Part shown: positions 6,861 through 14,463 of the stretch, piece after piece
How positions within the stretch are numbered: position 1 is the first letter of the stretch
Layout of the letters: the number at the start of each line of letters is the position of its first letter
NCBI GenBank assembly: GCA_016927095.1
Contig: JAFGNI010000637.1
Location: forward strand, 1-17,496
Reading direction: 5' to 3'
Length of the DNA stretch: 17,496 nt
DNA from: Anaerolineae bacterium
Lineage (GTDB): Bacteria > Chloroflexota > Anaerolineae > B4-G1 > SLSP01
The notes under the pieces: model-generated
The model's database searches: none
Told to the model about the DNA's origin: nothing
The model's input: the letters and a program-made list of their open reading frames with translations, nothing else
Translations under genes and position numbers: made by a program

Positions 6861-7979
6861 TCAGGGTTCTCCCGCCAATGCGCCAGTCGGCTTCTCGAAG
6901 AGCCGCGCGATCTCATCCCGTGCGAACTTCGGCAGGTCGCGCTGCCCCGACGTATCCACGAGCACGACGCCCGGCGCTTCACGCACATGCCCAATCACGG
7001 TAGCGGCGATGCCCTCGGTTCCTAGCGCTCGGCAGACCGTGTCTGCGTCCTGAGGCGCAACCGCGACCAGCAGCGACCCCGAGGCGATCACGCCCAGGGG
7101 ATCCAGCGCGAGCAGCCGGCAGATCTCAAGCGTCTCACGAAAGAACGGCAATGCGCCGGCCTGGATCTCGGCGCCCAAGCCGGCCGCCTCGATCATCTCG
7201 TGGATTCCGGTCGCGACTCCGCCCTCGGTGGGGTCGTGCATCGCGTGCACCTCGCCGGCGCGGGTTGCGATCATCGCGTCCCTCACCACGCTGATGCCCG
7301 GCTTATGCAGGAAGTCCGCGGCCCGCGCCACGAGGTCCGGGTCTAGGCAGCAACGGAGCCGGTCGCGGAGATCTCGAGCGAGGATGGCCGTGCCTTCCAC
7401 GGCGATGCCCTTGGTGAGGATGAGCGCATCGCCCGCCTGGGCCCCATCGCTGCGCACCAGATCCTCGGGGGCGACATCGCCGAACATCGCACCCACCGCG
7501 ATAGGCCGGTCGATGCCGTGGGTGATCTCCGTGTGACCGCCGACGACGCTGACCCCCAGTTCCTGGCTGGCGCTCCGCAGTTGCTCGAAGAGCTGCTCAA
7601 CCAGTGCTGGATCCGATCTCCCCTCGGGAAGCAGCAGGGTGATGATGAACCAGCGGGGGCGTGCGCCGAGACAGGCGACATCGTTCGCGTTGATGTTGAC
7701 CACATACCAGCCGATCTCGTCCGTCGCAAAGGTGATGGGATCGGTCTTGGTCACCATGTAGCGGTCACCGAAGTCGATGACGGCAGCATCCCGACCGAGT
7801 CCGGGGCCAAAGACGACGCGCGGGTCAGGTTCAGGGAGGGCCCGGTTGAGCAGCGCGACCAGGTCACGCTGCGGCAACTTCCCCACCGGGTATGAGATGG
7901 TGCGCGCGGGTGCTTCCTCACCGCAGCGGGCTGGACCGGTCTCGCTGGGGGTTGGCGCGTGTTCAGGACAAGACGTCAT
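6861..7979 (-). CDS. AIR synthase-family protein, HypE-like, function unknown
   Basis: Member of the PurM/HypE/SelD/ThiL ATP-binding superfamily; 372 residues. HypE-like features in order: PVGKLP (31-36), the glycine/acid loop FGPGLGRDAAVI (57-68), a TKTDP strand (77-81), NINANDVACLGARP (95-108), GGHTEITHGI (147-156) and HDPTEGGVATGIHEM (248-262), then a C-terminal domain with ASGSLLVAV (299-307). HypE proper ends in a cysteine that carries the carbamoyl/cyano group during NiFe-hydrogenase maturation; here the protein ends LAGEP with no C-terminal cysteine, and no hyp genes are nearby. It is therefore better called a HypE-like AIR synthase paralogue. The start ATG at 7979 is preceded by GGAGAG with about 9 nt spacing. 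It lies 32 nt after the FecR-like gene and 3 nt before the phosphoesterase gene. Confidence 0.87.
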   Translation of the reverse strand: MTSCPEHAPTPSETGPARCGEEAPARTISYPVGKLPQRDLVALLNRALPEPDPRVVFGPGLGRDAAVIDFGDRYMVTKTDPITFATDEIGWYVVNINANDVACLGARPRWFIITLLLPEGRSDPALVEQLFEQLRSASQELGVSVVGGHTEITHGIDRPIAVGAMFGDVAPEDLVRSDGAQAGDALILTKGIAVEGTAILARDLRDRLRCCLDPDLVARAADFLHKPGISVVRDAMIATRAGEVHAMHDPTEGGVATGIHEMIEAAGLGAEIQAGALPFFRETLEICRLLALDPLGVIASGSLLVAVAPQDADTVCRALGTEGIAATVIGHVREAPGVVLVDTSGQRDLPKFARDEIARLFEKPTGALAGEP

Positions 7980-8011
7980 CGTGCAGTCTCTCCGGATAGG
8001 TGCGGGGCAGC

Positions 8012-9259
8012 CTACTCGCCCACCAAGATCGCGAGCTCGCTGATACCGGCGCCGAAGATCCAGCCTGACGCGTAGACCTCCACGGCATGAATTGCCACAG
8101 GGCTGATGCCCCGTTCCCGGAGCAGAGGCAGGAGGTCGTCGGAGTCATAGTCGTACCAGACATCCAGGGGTATCTTCTGATGCAGCGCCTTCCACTCGCA
8201 GCGCTGGCAGAGGGGGTCGTTCTCGCCCTCGCGGGCATAGAAACCCTGAATCCACTCGCGGACACCGCCGCTGCTGTCGACGAACTCAATGCGGATCATC
8301 ACCGGACACTCAGTGCCCAAAGATCCACAGACAGGCAGCGTCTGTGTATCCACGCGGAAGCGCGCGGTCACGCGCAGCGAGCTGATCTCGCGGATGTCCT
8401 GGTTGATCTCCTGGCGGATGCCGACCTCAGCCCAGTTCTCCCCAGCCCTGGAGAAGTAGACATACTGCGTGCCATCCTCGAGCTGCGATTGGCGCACGGT
8501 ACCCGTGTTGTCCTCGTCACGGCCTGCGTCGCTGTAGACCACCCAGTAGTTCGCCAGCGGCTCACCGAAATCGCCGTTGCGGGTGCGCAGGAGGTCCCGC
8601 TCCCCCACGAAGATGTCACCCAGCCCCTCGTCCGTGATCTGTGTGCGCTGCAGCGGCACCAATACCAGCGACTCGCCGGTGTTGGGGTCGGCGACGCTGG
8701 CCCGACCGGATCTGACGGTGAGCTCGGAGCGCGTCTGCTCAATGATCAAGTGGAAATACCCCCGCTCGAGCACAATCGGGCCCTGGGGCGTGATGATTCG
8801 GCTCACCACGGCGCGCCCATTCCCGGTCAGCGAGGGGCGCATGTTAAGGGCCTGCGCCACCTGCAGCTCAAGGTGGTGCGCCTTCGGGCTCGCCCCAAAT
8901 CTCGGCGTGGTTGCGTTGCCTACCACGAGCGAGGTGCGGTTGTAGAGCTGGATCGTGCCAATCGGGGCTTCATCCTGGTCAGGATGGTAGAAGAGCAGGA
9001 GGGCATCGCCATCGGCCTCCAAGGTGATCTCGCCTCGGGGCTCAACCTCTGTGGTGCTTTCCACCACGAAGGTCGTGCTGCTGCCTGGAGCCCGGTAAGT
9101 GATGGTGCCACCACGCGGTTCGAGCACAATAGTCAGAGGACGCGTGCTGTTCAGGACAAACCACCGGGTCGCCAGCGGGATTCCGATGGCCAGCGTGATG
9201 CATGTGAAGAACGACAGCAGCAGGACGAGCCAGGCGAGGCCTTCGGTTCTCTTGAGCAT
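8012..9259 (-). CDS. Single-pass membrane protein with FecR-like extracytoplasmic region
   Basis: Function not known. The 415-residue product has a short basic N-terminus, one transmembrane helix at about residues 8-36 (LVLLLSFFTCITLAIGIPLA), and a large beta-rich exterior part. Residues about 40-210 resemble FecR-type domains: surface strands, the stretch RGYFHLIIEQTRSELTVRSG and a VLVPLQRTQIT-type end. The C-terminal half (about 220-415) looks like a jelly-roll or carbohydrate-binding module, with two cysteine pairs, C311/C318 and C351/C354, that could form disulfides or bind metal. No adjacent sigma factor or TonB receptor gene is present, so classical Fec signalling is unlikely. The start ATG at 9259 lies 17 nt after the acylphosphatase stop and has no clear Shine-Dalgarno, suggesting coupling to upstream translation. 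A GTG-type start at 9325 would overlap the acylphosphatase gene and is less likely. Confidence 0.7.
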   Translation of the reverse strand: MLKRTEGLAWLVLLLSFFTCITLAIGIPLATRWFVLNSTRPLTIVLEPRGGTITYRAPGSSTTFVVESTTEVEPRGEITLEADGDALLLFYHPDQDEAPIGTIQLYNRTSLVVGNATTPRFGASPKAHHLELQVAQALNMRPSLTGNGRAVVSRIITPQGPIVLERGYFHLIIEQTRSELTVRSGRASVADPNTGESLVLVPLQRTQITDEGLGDIFVGERDLLRTRNGDFGEPLANYWVVYSDAGRDEDNTGTVRQSQLEDGTQYVYFSRAGENWAEVGIRQEINQDIREISSLRVTARFRVDTQTLPVCGSLGTECPVMIRIEFVDSSGGVREWIQGFYAREGENDPLCQRCEWKALHQKIPLDVWYDYDSDDLLPLLRERGISPVAIHAVEVYASGWIFGAGISELAILVGE

Positions 9260-9276
9260 AGTATTGCCAGTTTGCG

Positions 9277-9603
9277 TTAGTAGCGGATGTAGAAACTGCG
9301 GGCGTCCCCGGTGGGCGCCCTCCACGTCAGATCCACCTTGGTCACGTGGCTGTGCGCGGGACCACGGTTGATCGCACTGATGAACTGCTGGAGGCGCGTC
9401 TTGGTGCCCTCTGCCCAGATCTCAACGGTGCCATCCATGCTGTTGCGTACCCACCCGGTCACTCCCGCGCGCTGGGCACTTGCCTTGGTGAAATACCGGA
9501 AGCCAACACCCTGCACCGCGCCGTGGACGATGGCGTGGAACGCCTGGTGCTTCTTGGTTTGCGCAGGCGATGAGTCCGGTCCGGTCGACGTTTCGTCTTG
9601 CAT
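9277..9603 (-). CDS. acyP: Acylphosphatase
   Basis: Small cytosolic enzyme that hydrolyses acyl phosphates such as acetyl phosphate or 1,3-bisphosphoglycerate. The 108-residue protein has a 20-residue hydrophilic N-terminal extension, then the family signature VHGAVQGVGFRYF (26-38) with catalytic R36, and GWVRNSMDGTVEI (50-62) with catalytic N54. The fold is complete to its C-terminal strand. The start ATG at 9603 has no Shine-Dalgarno, and a TAGAAT -10 box lies only 9 nt upstream, which suggests leaderless translation. It is the first gene of the five-gene minus-strand operon and is divergent from the glycosyltransferase gene. Confidence 0.93.
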   Translation of the reverse strand: MQDETSTGPDSSPAQTKKHQAFHAIVHGAVQGVGFRYFTKASAQRAGVTGWVRNSMDGTVEIWAEGTKTRLQQFISAINRGPAHSHVTKVDLTWRAPTGDARSFYIRY

Positions 9604-9612
9604 AGTATCGTC

Positions 9613-9640
9613 ATTCTAGCGGAGACTCGTGCCTGGGCAA
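9613..9640 (-). promoter_or_regulatory. Predicted promoter of the acyP operon (leaderless)
   Basis: On the minus strand, TTGCCC (9635-9640) and TAGAAT (9613-9618) are separated by 16 nt. The -10 box ends 9 nt before the acyP ATG, so transcription should start at or within a few bases of the start codon. No Shine-Dalgarno is present. Confidence 0.55.
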
Positions 9641-9664
9641 GTGGACACCCTACCTGGAAGGATT

Positions 9665-9692
9665 TTGTCATGTCTTAGGGACTGCCTATAAT
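9665..9692 (+). promoter_or_regulatory. Predicted promoter of the glycosyltransferase operon (leaderless)
   Basis: TTGTCA (9665-9670) and a perfect TATAAT (9687-9692) are separated by 16 nt, close to sigma-70 consensus. The -10 box ends 8 nt before the ATG at 9701, so the transcript should begin at about the start codon. No Shine-Dalgarno precedes the ATG. Confidence 0.7.
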
Positions 9693-9700
9693 GGACGCGT

Positions 9701-10846
9701 ATGAGCCCACACAGTCCGCTCGTGGCATTCAATGCCCACTTGCTGTCCGGTGATGCGTCCTACCGGAGCGCTGGCATTTCGGTCTACATCGCCAATCTGA
9801 TACAGCATATCGGGACGGAGCTCGATGGCCTGCGCTTCCAGATCCTGCTCGGTGATGGGATGCTGCCCGATGGCGCTGCGGCTCCCGTGTTGCGATCCCG
9901 CCTGTCCACCGCCCATCCCTGGCGGCGCATTCTATGGGAGCAACTCGCGCTGCCTGCTGTCCTCCGGCGTCTTGGGGCAGACCTTTTGCACGGCCCCGCC
10001 TTCGCCGGCCCACTGATCACGGCATGCCCTCAGGTAATCACGGTCCACGATCTGAGTTTTCTGCGCCACCCTGAGTTCTTCAGGGCGGCAAACCGCGTTT
10101 ACCTCCGCGCCATCACGGGTCCTTCATGCCGGCGGGCCGCCGCTGTGATCGCGGTTTCCGAGTTCACAGCACGCGAGACGGTGGCGCTGCTCGGCGTGCA
10201 GGCGGACCGTGTGACGAGGGTCTACCACGGCGTAGCGCCGCGCTTTCGACCCCTGCCTGAGGAAGAGGTCGCCGCTTTCCGGGCGCACAAGGGGCTGCCG
10301 GAGCGCTTCATCCTCTTCCTTGGTACGCTGGAGCCCCGCAAGAACCTGCTGCAGCTCATTCGTGCCTACAGCCGCCTCAACGACTCAACGCTGCATCTCG
10401 TCCTGGCGGGTGCCCAGGGCTGGTACTATGAAGATATCTATGCCGAGGTCCAGCGCCTCGGCCTCGAGTCGCACGTGCACTTCCCCGGCTTCGTCTCAGT
10501 TGAGGAGCAGCCTTTCTGGTATAATGCTGCCCATGTTTTCGCCTATGTTTCGACGTATGAGGGGTTTGGCATGCCCGTCCTAGAAGCGCTAGCCTGCGGC
10601 GTGCCGGCTGTGACGGCCTCAACCACGGCGCTACCGGAGGCCGGCGGCGCTGGGGCACTTGCCGTACCTCCCGACGATGTGGCAGCGCTGGCCGACGGGC
10701 TGCACCAGGTTGCGACCGATGGCGCCTTGCGTGCGGACCTGCGCCAGCGGGGCCTGGCGCACGCCGCGCGGTTCTCGTGGTCACGGACCGCGGCTGAGAC
10801 GTTGCGTGTCTACCGTCGCGTGCTGAGCGTGGGATCCTCGCTATGA
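9701..10846 (+). CDS. Glycosyltransferase family 4 (GT-B) protein
   Basis: Retaining glycosyltransferase that moves a sugar from a nucleotide sugar to a lipid-linked or saccharide acceptor, probably during cell-surface polysaccharide assembly. The 381 residues show both GT-B halves. The N-terminal domain has ADLLHGP and VITVHDLSFLRHPEFF followed by AAAVIAVSEFTA. The C-terminal nucleotide-sugar domain starts near ILFLGTLEPRKNL and contains YEGFGMPVLEALACGVP with the EX7E pair E287/E295. Donor and acceptor cannot be predicted. There is no signal peptide or membrane helix, so it acts on the cytoplasmic face. Its stop overlaps the next start (ATGA), coupling it to the sugar-phosphate transferase gene. 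The start is supported by the adjacent promoter despite the missing Shine-Dalgarno. Confidence 0.92.
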   Translation: MSPHSPLVAFNAHLLSGDASYRSAGISVYIANLIQHIGTELDGLRFQILLGDGMLPDGAAAPVLRSRLSTAHPWRRILWEQLALPAVLRRLGADLLHGPAFAGPLITACPQVITVHDLSFLRHPEFFRAANRVYLRAITGPSCRRAAAVIAVSEFTARETVALLGVQADRVTRVYHGVAPRFRPLPEEEVAAFRAHKGLPERFILFLGTLEPRKNLLQLIRAYSRLNDSTLHLVLAGAQGWYYEDIYAEVQRLGLESHVHFPGFVSVEEQPFWYNAAHVFAYVSTYEGFGMPVLEALACGVPAVTASTTALPEAGGAGALAVPPDDVAALADGLHQVATDGALRADLRQRGLAHAARFSWSRTAAETLRVYRRVLSVGSSL

Positions 10847-12264
10847 GCAAGCATAAACGCGATGCCTACCCGTGGTGGGTCATTCTCTTCGACATTGCGA
10901 TGATCAACCTCGCCATGGGCCTGGCCTATCTGCTCCGCTATCGGCTCCAGTGGTTCCTCGACGTGGTCTTTGATGCGCCCTATCGGGCGTATTTGCCCTT
11001 CAACTTCCTTTTCACAGTCGGCGTACCGGTGGTGTTGTGGCTCACCGGTTCCTACGCCAACTGGCGGGGGCGTGTTTGGCTCGACCACCTCTTTGAGATC
11101 GTCAGCGCCGTGGGCATCACCCTGATCGTGGGGTTGGCGTGGTCGTTTGTGGTCAGGCCGCTCGTCTATTCGCGTCTGCTTCTTTTCGAGAGCGCCGTTT
11201 TCATGATCGGGTTGATCGCGCTGGATCGCGCTATTGTGTCTCTGATTCAGTCTCAACTGCGCCGGAGAGGGCGTGGTCTCAAGCGTATCGTCATCGTCGG
11301 CGTGGGCGAGGTAGGCCGGCGCGTCATGCGCACCGTCGTGGCACGTCCCGACCTGGGGTATCGCATCGTCGGCTATGTGGACGACAATCCTGACAAGGGC
11401 ACGGGCAAGATCGGGCGGTTCCAGGGCTTCGGCTCGATCGACAACCTATCCACCGTGATCGACACCGAGGAGGTCGATGAGGTGATCATCACGCTGCCGT
11501 GGAACTACCATCGCCGCATCCTCAGCGTTCTCCGTGCCTGCGCCCGTCGCGATGTCCGTGCTCGCCTGGTGCCTGATCTCTTCCAGATGAGCCTCAGCCG
11601 TGTTGAGGTAGGAGACCTGGGTGGCCTGCCGCTCATTGAGATACAGGAGATCGCCTTCAGTCGCTCGGAGCTCGTTGTGAAGCGCATCCTGGATCTCGTG
11701 GTGTCGTCGATCGGGCTGTTGCTGGGCTGGCCCATCGTGCTGCTTATCGCCATTGCCATCAAACTGGACTCCAAGGGCCCGGTGCTCTTCGTCCAAGACC
11801 GCGTAGGGCAACATGGTCAGCGCTTCAAGATCTACAAGTTCCGGACGATGCGCCAGGGTGCAGAAGAGGAACTGCCGGCGCTCCTCGAACAGAATGAGGC
11901 AGAGGGGCCCATCTTCAAGATGCGCAACGATCCCCGGATCACGCGCGTGGGCCAATGGCTGCGGCAGTCCAGCCTTGACGAGTTGCCACAGCTGATCAAC
12001 GTCCTCCGGGGGGAGATGAGTCTAGTGGGGCCACGACCGCCGCTGCCCGCTGAGGTTGAGGCCTACCAGCCTTGGCACACGCGGCGTCTGCGAGTACCGC
12101 CTGGTATTACCGGCCTCTGGCAGGTTAGCGGGCGGAGCGAGCTCACTTTTGATGAGATGGTCCTGCTGGATCTCTACTACATCGAGCACTGGTCACCGTG
12201 GATGGACATTGCCATTCTCCTTCGCACCGTCCCCAAAGTCGTGGCCCGTGAGGGGGCCTATTGA
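10843..12264 (+). CDS. Exopolysaccharide polyprenyl glycosylphosphotransferase (WbaP/CpsE-type)
   Basis: Integral membrane enzyme that transfers a hexose-1-phosphate from UDP-sugar to undecaprenyl phosphate, the first committed step of many exopolysaccharide, capsule or O-antigen pathways. The 473 residues comprise about four N-terminal transmembrane helices (within 1-135), a CoA-binding/Rossmann-like cytosolic domain (RIVIVGVGEVGRRVM from about 148, then VGYVDDNP), and a C-terminal bacterial sugar-transferase domain (about 280-470). The catalytic domain begins with the membrane re-entrant helix KRILDLVVSSIGLLLGWP and has FKIYKFRTMR, SLDELPQL with the Asp-Glu pair D379/E380, and MSLVGPRPPLPAE. 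Length and domain order are typical. It overlaps the GT4 gene by 4 nt. No flippase or polymerase gene is in the window, so the pathway must continue elsewhere. Sugar specificity (glucose or galactose) is unknown. Confidence 0.94.
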   Translation: MSKHKRDAYPWWVILFDIAMINLAMGLAYLLRYRLQWFLDVVFDAPYRAYLPFNFLFTVGVPVVLWLTGSYANWRGRVWLDHLFEIVSAVGITLIVGLAWSFVVRPLVYSRLLLFESAVFMIGLIALDRAIVSLIQSQLRRRGRGLKRIVIVGVGEVGRRVMRTVVARPDLGYRIVGYVDDNPDKGTGKIGRFQGFGSIDNLSTVIDTEEVDEVIITLPWNYHRRILSVLRACARRDVRARLVPDLFQMSLSRVEVGDLGGLPLIEIQEIAFSRSELVVKRILDLVVSSIGLLLGWPIVLLIAIAIKLDSKGPVLFVQDRVGQHGQRFKIYKFRTMRQGAEEELPALLEQNEAEGPIFKMRNDPRITRVGQWLRQSSLDELPQLINVLRGEMSLVGPRPPLPAEVEAYQPWHTRRLRVPPGITGLWQVSGRSELTFDEMVLLDLYYIEHWSPWMDIAILLRTVPKVVAREGAY

Positions 12265-12282
12265 TCTCGCTGATCGCCGCCT

Positions 12283-12300
12283 GAGGCCGCAGCCTCCTTT
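12283..12300 (+). terminator. Weak hairpin after the sugar-transferase gene
   Basis: A 5-bp stem (GAGGC / GCCTC, 12283-12296) with a 4-nt loop is followed by CTTTAGATCTTT. The stem is short and the T tract is interrupted, so it is at best a weak terminator separating the glycan genes from the M20 peptidase operon. No clear promoter is seen in the 79 nt between these genes. Confidence 0.3.
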
Positions 12301-12343
12301 AGATCTTTGAGTGCCGCTAGCCATTACACCCCGGGAGAGAGAC

Positions 12344-13531
12344 ATGCCGCGTTGGGATTTGACCGAAGCCGAAAGCCAGTCATTGCTTACCTTCCTGAAT
12401 CGCCTGGTTGAGACCCCCAGCTTGTCTGGACAGGAGGGCGATGTCGCTGCCCTGATCATGGATGAGATGCAGGCCTTGGGCTACGATCAGGTCTGGATGG
12501 ACGAGCACGGTAACGTGCTTGGCCGCATTGGCACAGCCGGTGGCCCTCTTCTGATGTTCGACAGCCACATGGACACCGTCGAGGTGTCCGAACCCGATGC
12601 CTGGACCTCGGATCCGTATATTGCGACGGTGCGGGACGGCCGTCTGTACGGGCTTGGCGCCTGCGACATGAAGTCCGGATTGGCTGCTACGGTGTATGGG
12701 GCAGCGCTTCTAGCGCGTCGCCGGCGCAAGCTGGCTGGGTCGGTGCTCGTTGCTTGTGTTGGTCTGGAGGAGCCCAGCGAGGGGACCTGCACGCGTGCGC
12801 TCTTCGAGCACGACCAGATCTGTCCCGATTGGGTGGTGATCGCGGAGCCCTCGAACCTGCAGGTGGTCAGGGCGCAGCGTGGCCACCTCGAGATGTCCGT
12901 CACGGTGCGTGGCAAGTCAGCACATTCCTCTGCCCCCGAGCTGGGCAGCAACGCGATCTACGCTGCTGCCCGTCTGATCTTCGGCTTGGAGATCCTCGCC
13001 GGGCAGCTGATGACCGATCCCTTCCTGGGCCCCGGCGTGCTGGCTGTGACCGAGATCAAGTCCTTCGGAGCCAGCCTAAACGCCATACCGCATCGCTGCG
13101 AGATGTTCCTGGATCGCCGTCTTACCGTGGGGGAGACTGAGGCGCTGGCGCTGTTGGAGGTGCAGCGGGTGATCGCCCGCGAGGGAGTCGCTGCCGACGT
13201 GCACGTGATCGAGCACGACGTCGTCACGCACACGGGCAGACGTCTCCGTGCGCGGCGCGCCTCGCTTCCCTGGGCTCTGGATGAGCGCCACCCGCTTGTT
13301 CAGGCCATGATCGAGGCTGCGCGCAGCGCCGGCATGCGGCCCACTATCACGCGCTGGCATTTCGCAACCGAGGGTGCCTACACGGCTGCGGTTGCACGTG
13401 TGCCCACCGTCGGCTTCGGCCCCGGCGATCCTGAGATTGTGCACTGTCCCAACGAACATGTGGAGCTACGGCAGGTCTACGCTGCTGCACAAGCCTACGC
13501 TGCTTTGGCCGAGCGCTTGGTAGGTGCCTGA
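12344..13531 (+). CDS. M20-family metallohydrolase, YgeY type
   Basis: Zinc-dependent M20 hydrolase, similar to the YgeY group that is annotated in relation to selenium metabolism and purine or carbamoyl-compound catabolism; true substrate unknown. At 395 residues it matches YgeY length. Metal and catalytic residues are in place: H75 and D77 (SHMDTV), D108 (GACDMKSG), E142-E143 (LEEPSEG), E168 (IAEPSN) and a final His in HCPNEHV. The dimerisation domain begins near RGHLEMSVTVRGKSAHSSAP. The C-terminal stretch (WALDERHPLVQA and VGFGPGDPEIVHCPNEHV) favours YgeY over ArgE or DapE. The start ATG at 12344 is preceded by GGGAGAG about 4 nt away; an in-frame GTG at 12311 lacks this. Its stop overlaps the psuG start by 1 nt (TGATG). 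No other selenium genes are nearby, so a selenium role is not supported here. Confidence 0.9.
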   Translation: MPRWDLTEAESQSLLTFLNRLVETPSLSGQEGDVAALIMDEMQALGYDQVWMDEHGNVLGRIGTAGGPLLMFDSHMDTVEVSEPDAWTSDPYIATVRDGRLYGLGACDMKSGLAATVYGAALLARRRRKLAGSVLVACVGLEEPSEGTCTRALFEHDQICPDWVVIAEPSNLQVVRAQRGHLEMSVTVRGKSAHSSAPELGSNAIYAAARLIFGLEILAGQLMTDPFLGPGVLAVTEIKSFGASLNAIPHRCEMFLDRRLTVGETEALALLEVQRVIAREGVAADVHVIEHDVVTHTGRRLRARRASLPWALDERHPLVQAMIEAARSAGMRPTITRWHFATEGAYTAAVARVPTVGFGPGDPEIVHCPNEHVELRQVYAAAQAYAALAERLVGA

Positions 13532-14457
13532 TGGGATTACCGGTAAGGGTTGCGCCGGCAGTGCGTGAAGCCTTGGCTGGCGCGAGGCCCGTTGTTGCGC
13601 TGGAGTCCGCGCTTATCACGCATGGCTTCGCCTACCCCGATAATCTCGCGATCACGCGGCGGATGGCTGCCGCTATTCTTGAGGAGGGCGCGATCCCTGC
13701 CGTGATAGGTTTCTGGCAAGGCCAGCCTGTGGTGGGGCTGGATGATGATCAGGTGGCTGCGCTGGCAGCAGACCGGTCAGCGGTCAAAGTCAGCGTGCGT
13801 GACCTCGCATTGGCAGGCATCCGCGGCGCCAACGGGGGCACGACCGTTGCCGCAACATCGATCTTGGCGCACCGTGCCGGCCTCCGTGTCTTCGCGACCG
13901 GCGGCATCGGCGGCGTGCATCGTGGACATCCCGAGGATGTGTCGGCCGACCTGCCGGTCTTGGCGACGACGCCGATTCTCGTGGTCTGCGCTGGCGCCAA
14001 GTCAATCCTCGATCTCCCCCGCACCTTGGAGTTCCTCGAGACTTGGGGCGTACCCGTGCTAGGCTGGCGGACGCGGGAGTTCCCCGCCTTCTACAGCAGG
14101 GTCTCGGGCCTCCCGGTTGACGCGCACGTCGACGATGCGTCCGCGGTCGCGGAGGTTTTTGCGAGGCAGCGCGCGCTTGATCTGCATCAGGCTCTCCTGC
14201 TGACGGTCCCGATTGACGCATCCGATGAGGTGCCCGCGGAGATCGTCGAGCCCCTGATCGCCCAGGCGGTGACCGAGGCCGAGGCGGCGGGCATCTCCGG
14301 CAAAGCGCTCACGCCCTACATCCTGGCGCGCCTGGTGACGCTGAGCGAGGCCATGACACAACGGGCCAATGAGAGTCTGTTGGTCCACAACGCGCAGGTC
14401 GCTGCGCAGTGCGCCCAAGCGCTAAGCGCTGACACCTCCCCAGACCTGGGGGGCTAA
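13531..14457 (+). CDS. psuG: Pseudouridine-5'-phosphate glycosidase
   Basis: Enzyme that cleaves the C-C glycosidic bond of pseudouridine 5'-phosphate to uracil and ribose 5-phosphate, a step of pseudouridine salvage. At 308 residues it has the family's normal length, and the diagnostic motifs are present: ALESALITHGFAYP with E25 (the common form is THGMPYP), RGANGGTTVAAT (98-109), ATGGIGGVHRGHPEDVSADL (122-141) with the Mn-binding Asp, and VCAGAKSILDLPRTLEFLET (152-171) with the Schiff-base Lys K157. The C-terminus has GKALTPYILARL, also typical. The start ATG overlaps the M20 gene stop by one base, implying coupled translation. The pathway kinase PsuK is not adjacent; it may be elsewhere, or substrate may come from another source. 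Confidence 0.96.
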   Translation: MGLPVRVAPAVREALAGARPVVALESALITHGFAYPDNLAITRRMAAAILEEGAIPAVIGFWQGQPVVGLDDDQVAALAADRSAVKVSVRDLALAGIRGANGGTTVAATSILAHRAGLRVFATGGIGGVHRGHPEDVSADLPVLATTPILVVCAGAKSILDLPRTLEFLETWGVPVLGWRTREFPAFYSRVSGLPVDAHVDDASAVAEVFARQRALDLHQALLLTVPIDASDEVPAEIVEPLIAQAVTEAEAAGISGKALTPYILARLVTLSEAMTQRANESLLVHNAQVAAQCAQALSADTSPDLGG

Positions 14458-14463
14458 TCGCCA

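Noticed and set aside
8087..9280. Long open frame (about 397 codons) on the plus strand, antisense to the FecR-like gene
   Set aside because: Its translation is rich in Arg/His/Leu without recognisable motifs. The minus-strand frame has a TM helix, beta-strand pattern and operon spacing, so this is a shadow frame typical of GC-rich DNA.
10520..10525. Perfect TATAAT inside the glycosyltransferase gene
   Set aside because: The best upstream -35-like hexamer (TTGAGG) is only 14 nt away, and no gene start follows at a useful distance. It falls in well-conserved coding sequence.
12311..12343. Upstream GTG start for the M20 hydrolase
   Set aside because: It has no ribosome-binding site, and the ATG at 12344 has GGGAGAG at close spacing and aligns with the expected N-terminus.
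13590..14221. Antisense open frames opposite psuG
   Set aside because: They show no motifs, and psuG has all its diagnostic residues in the opposite frame.
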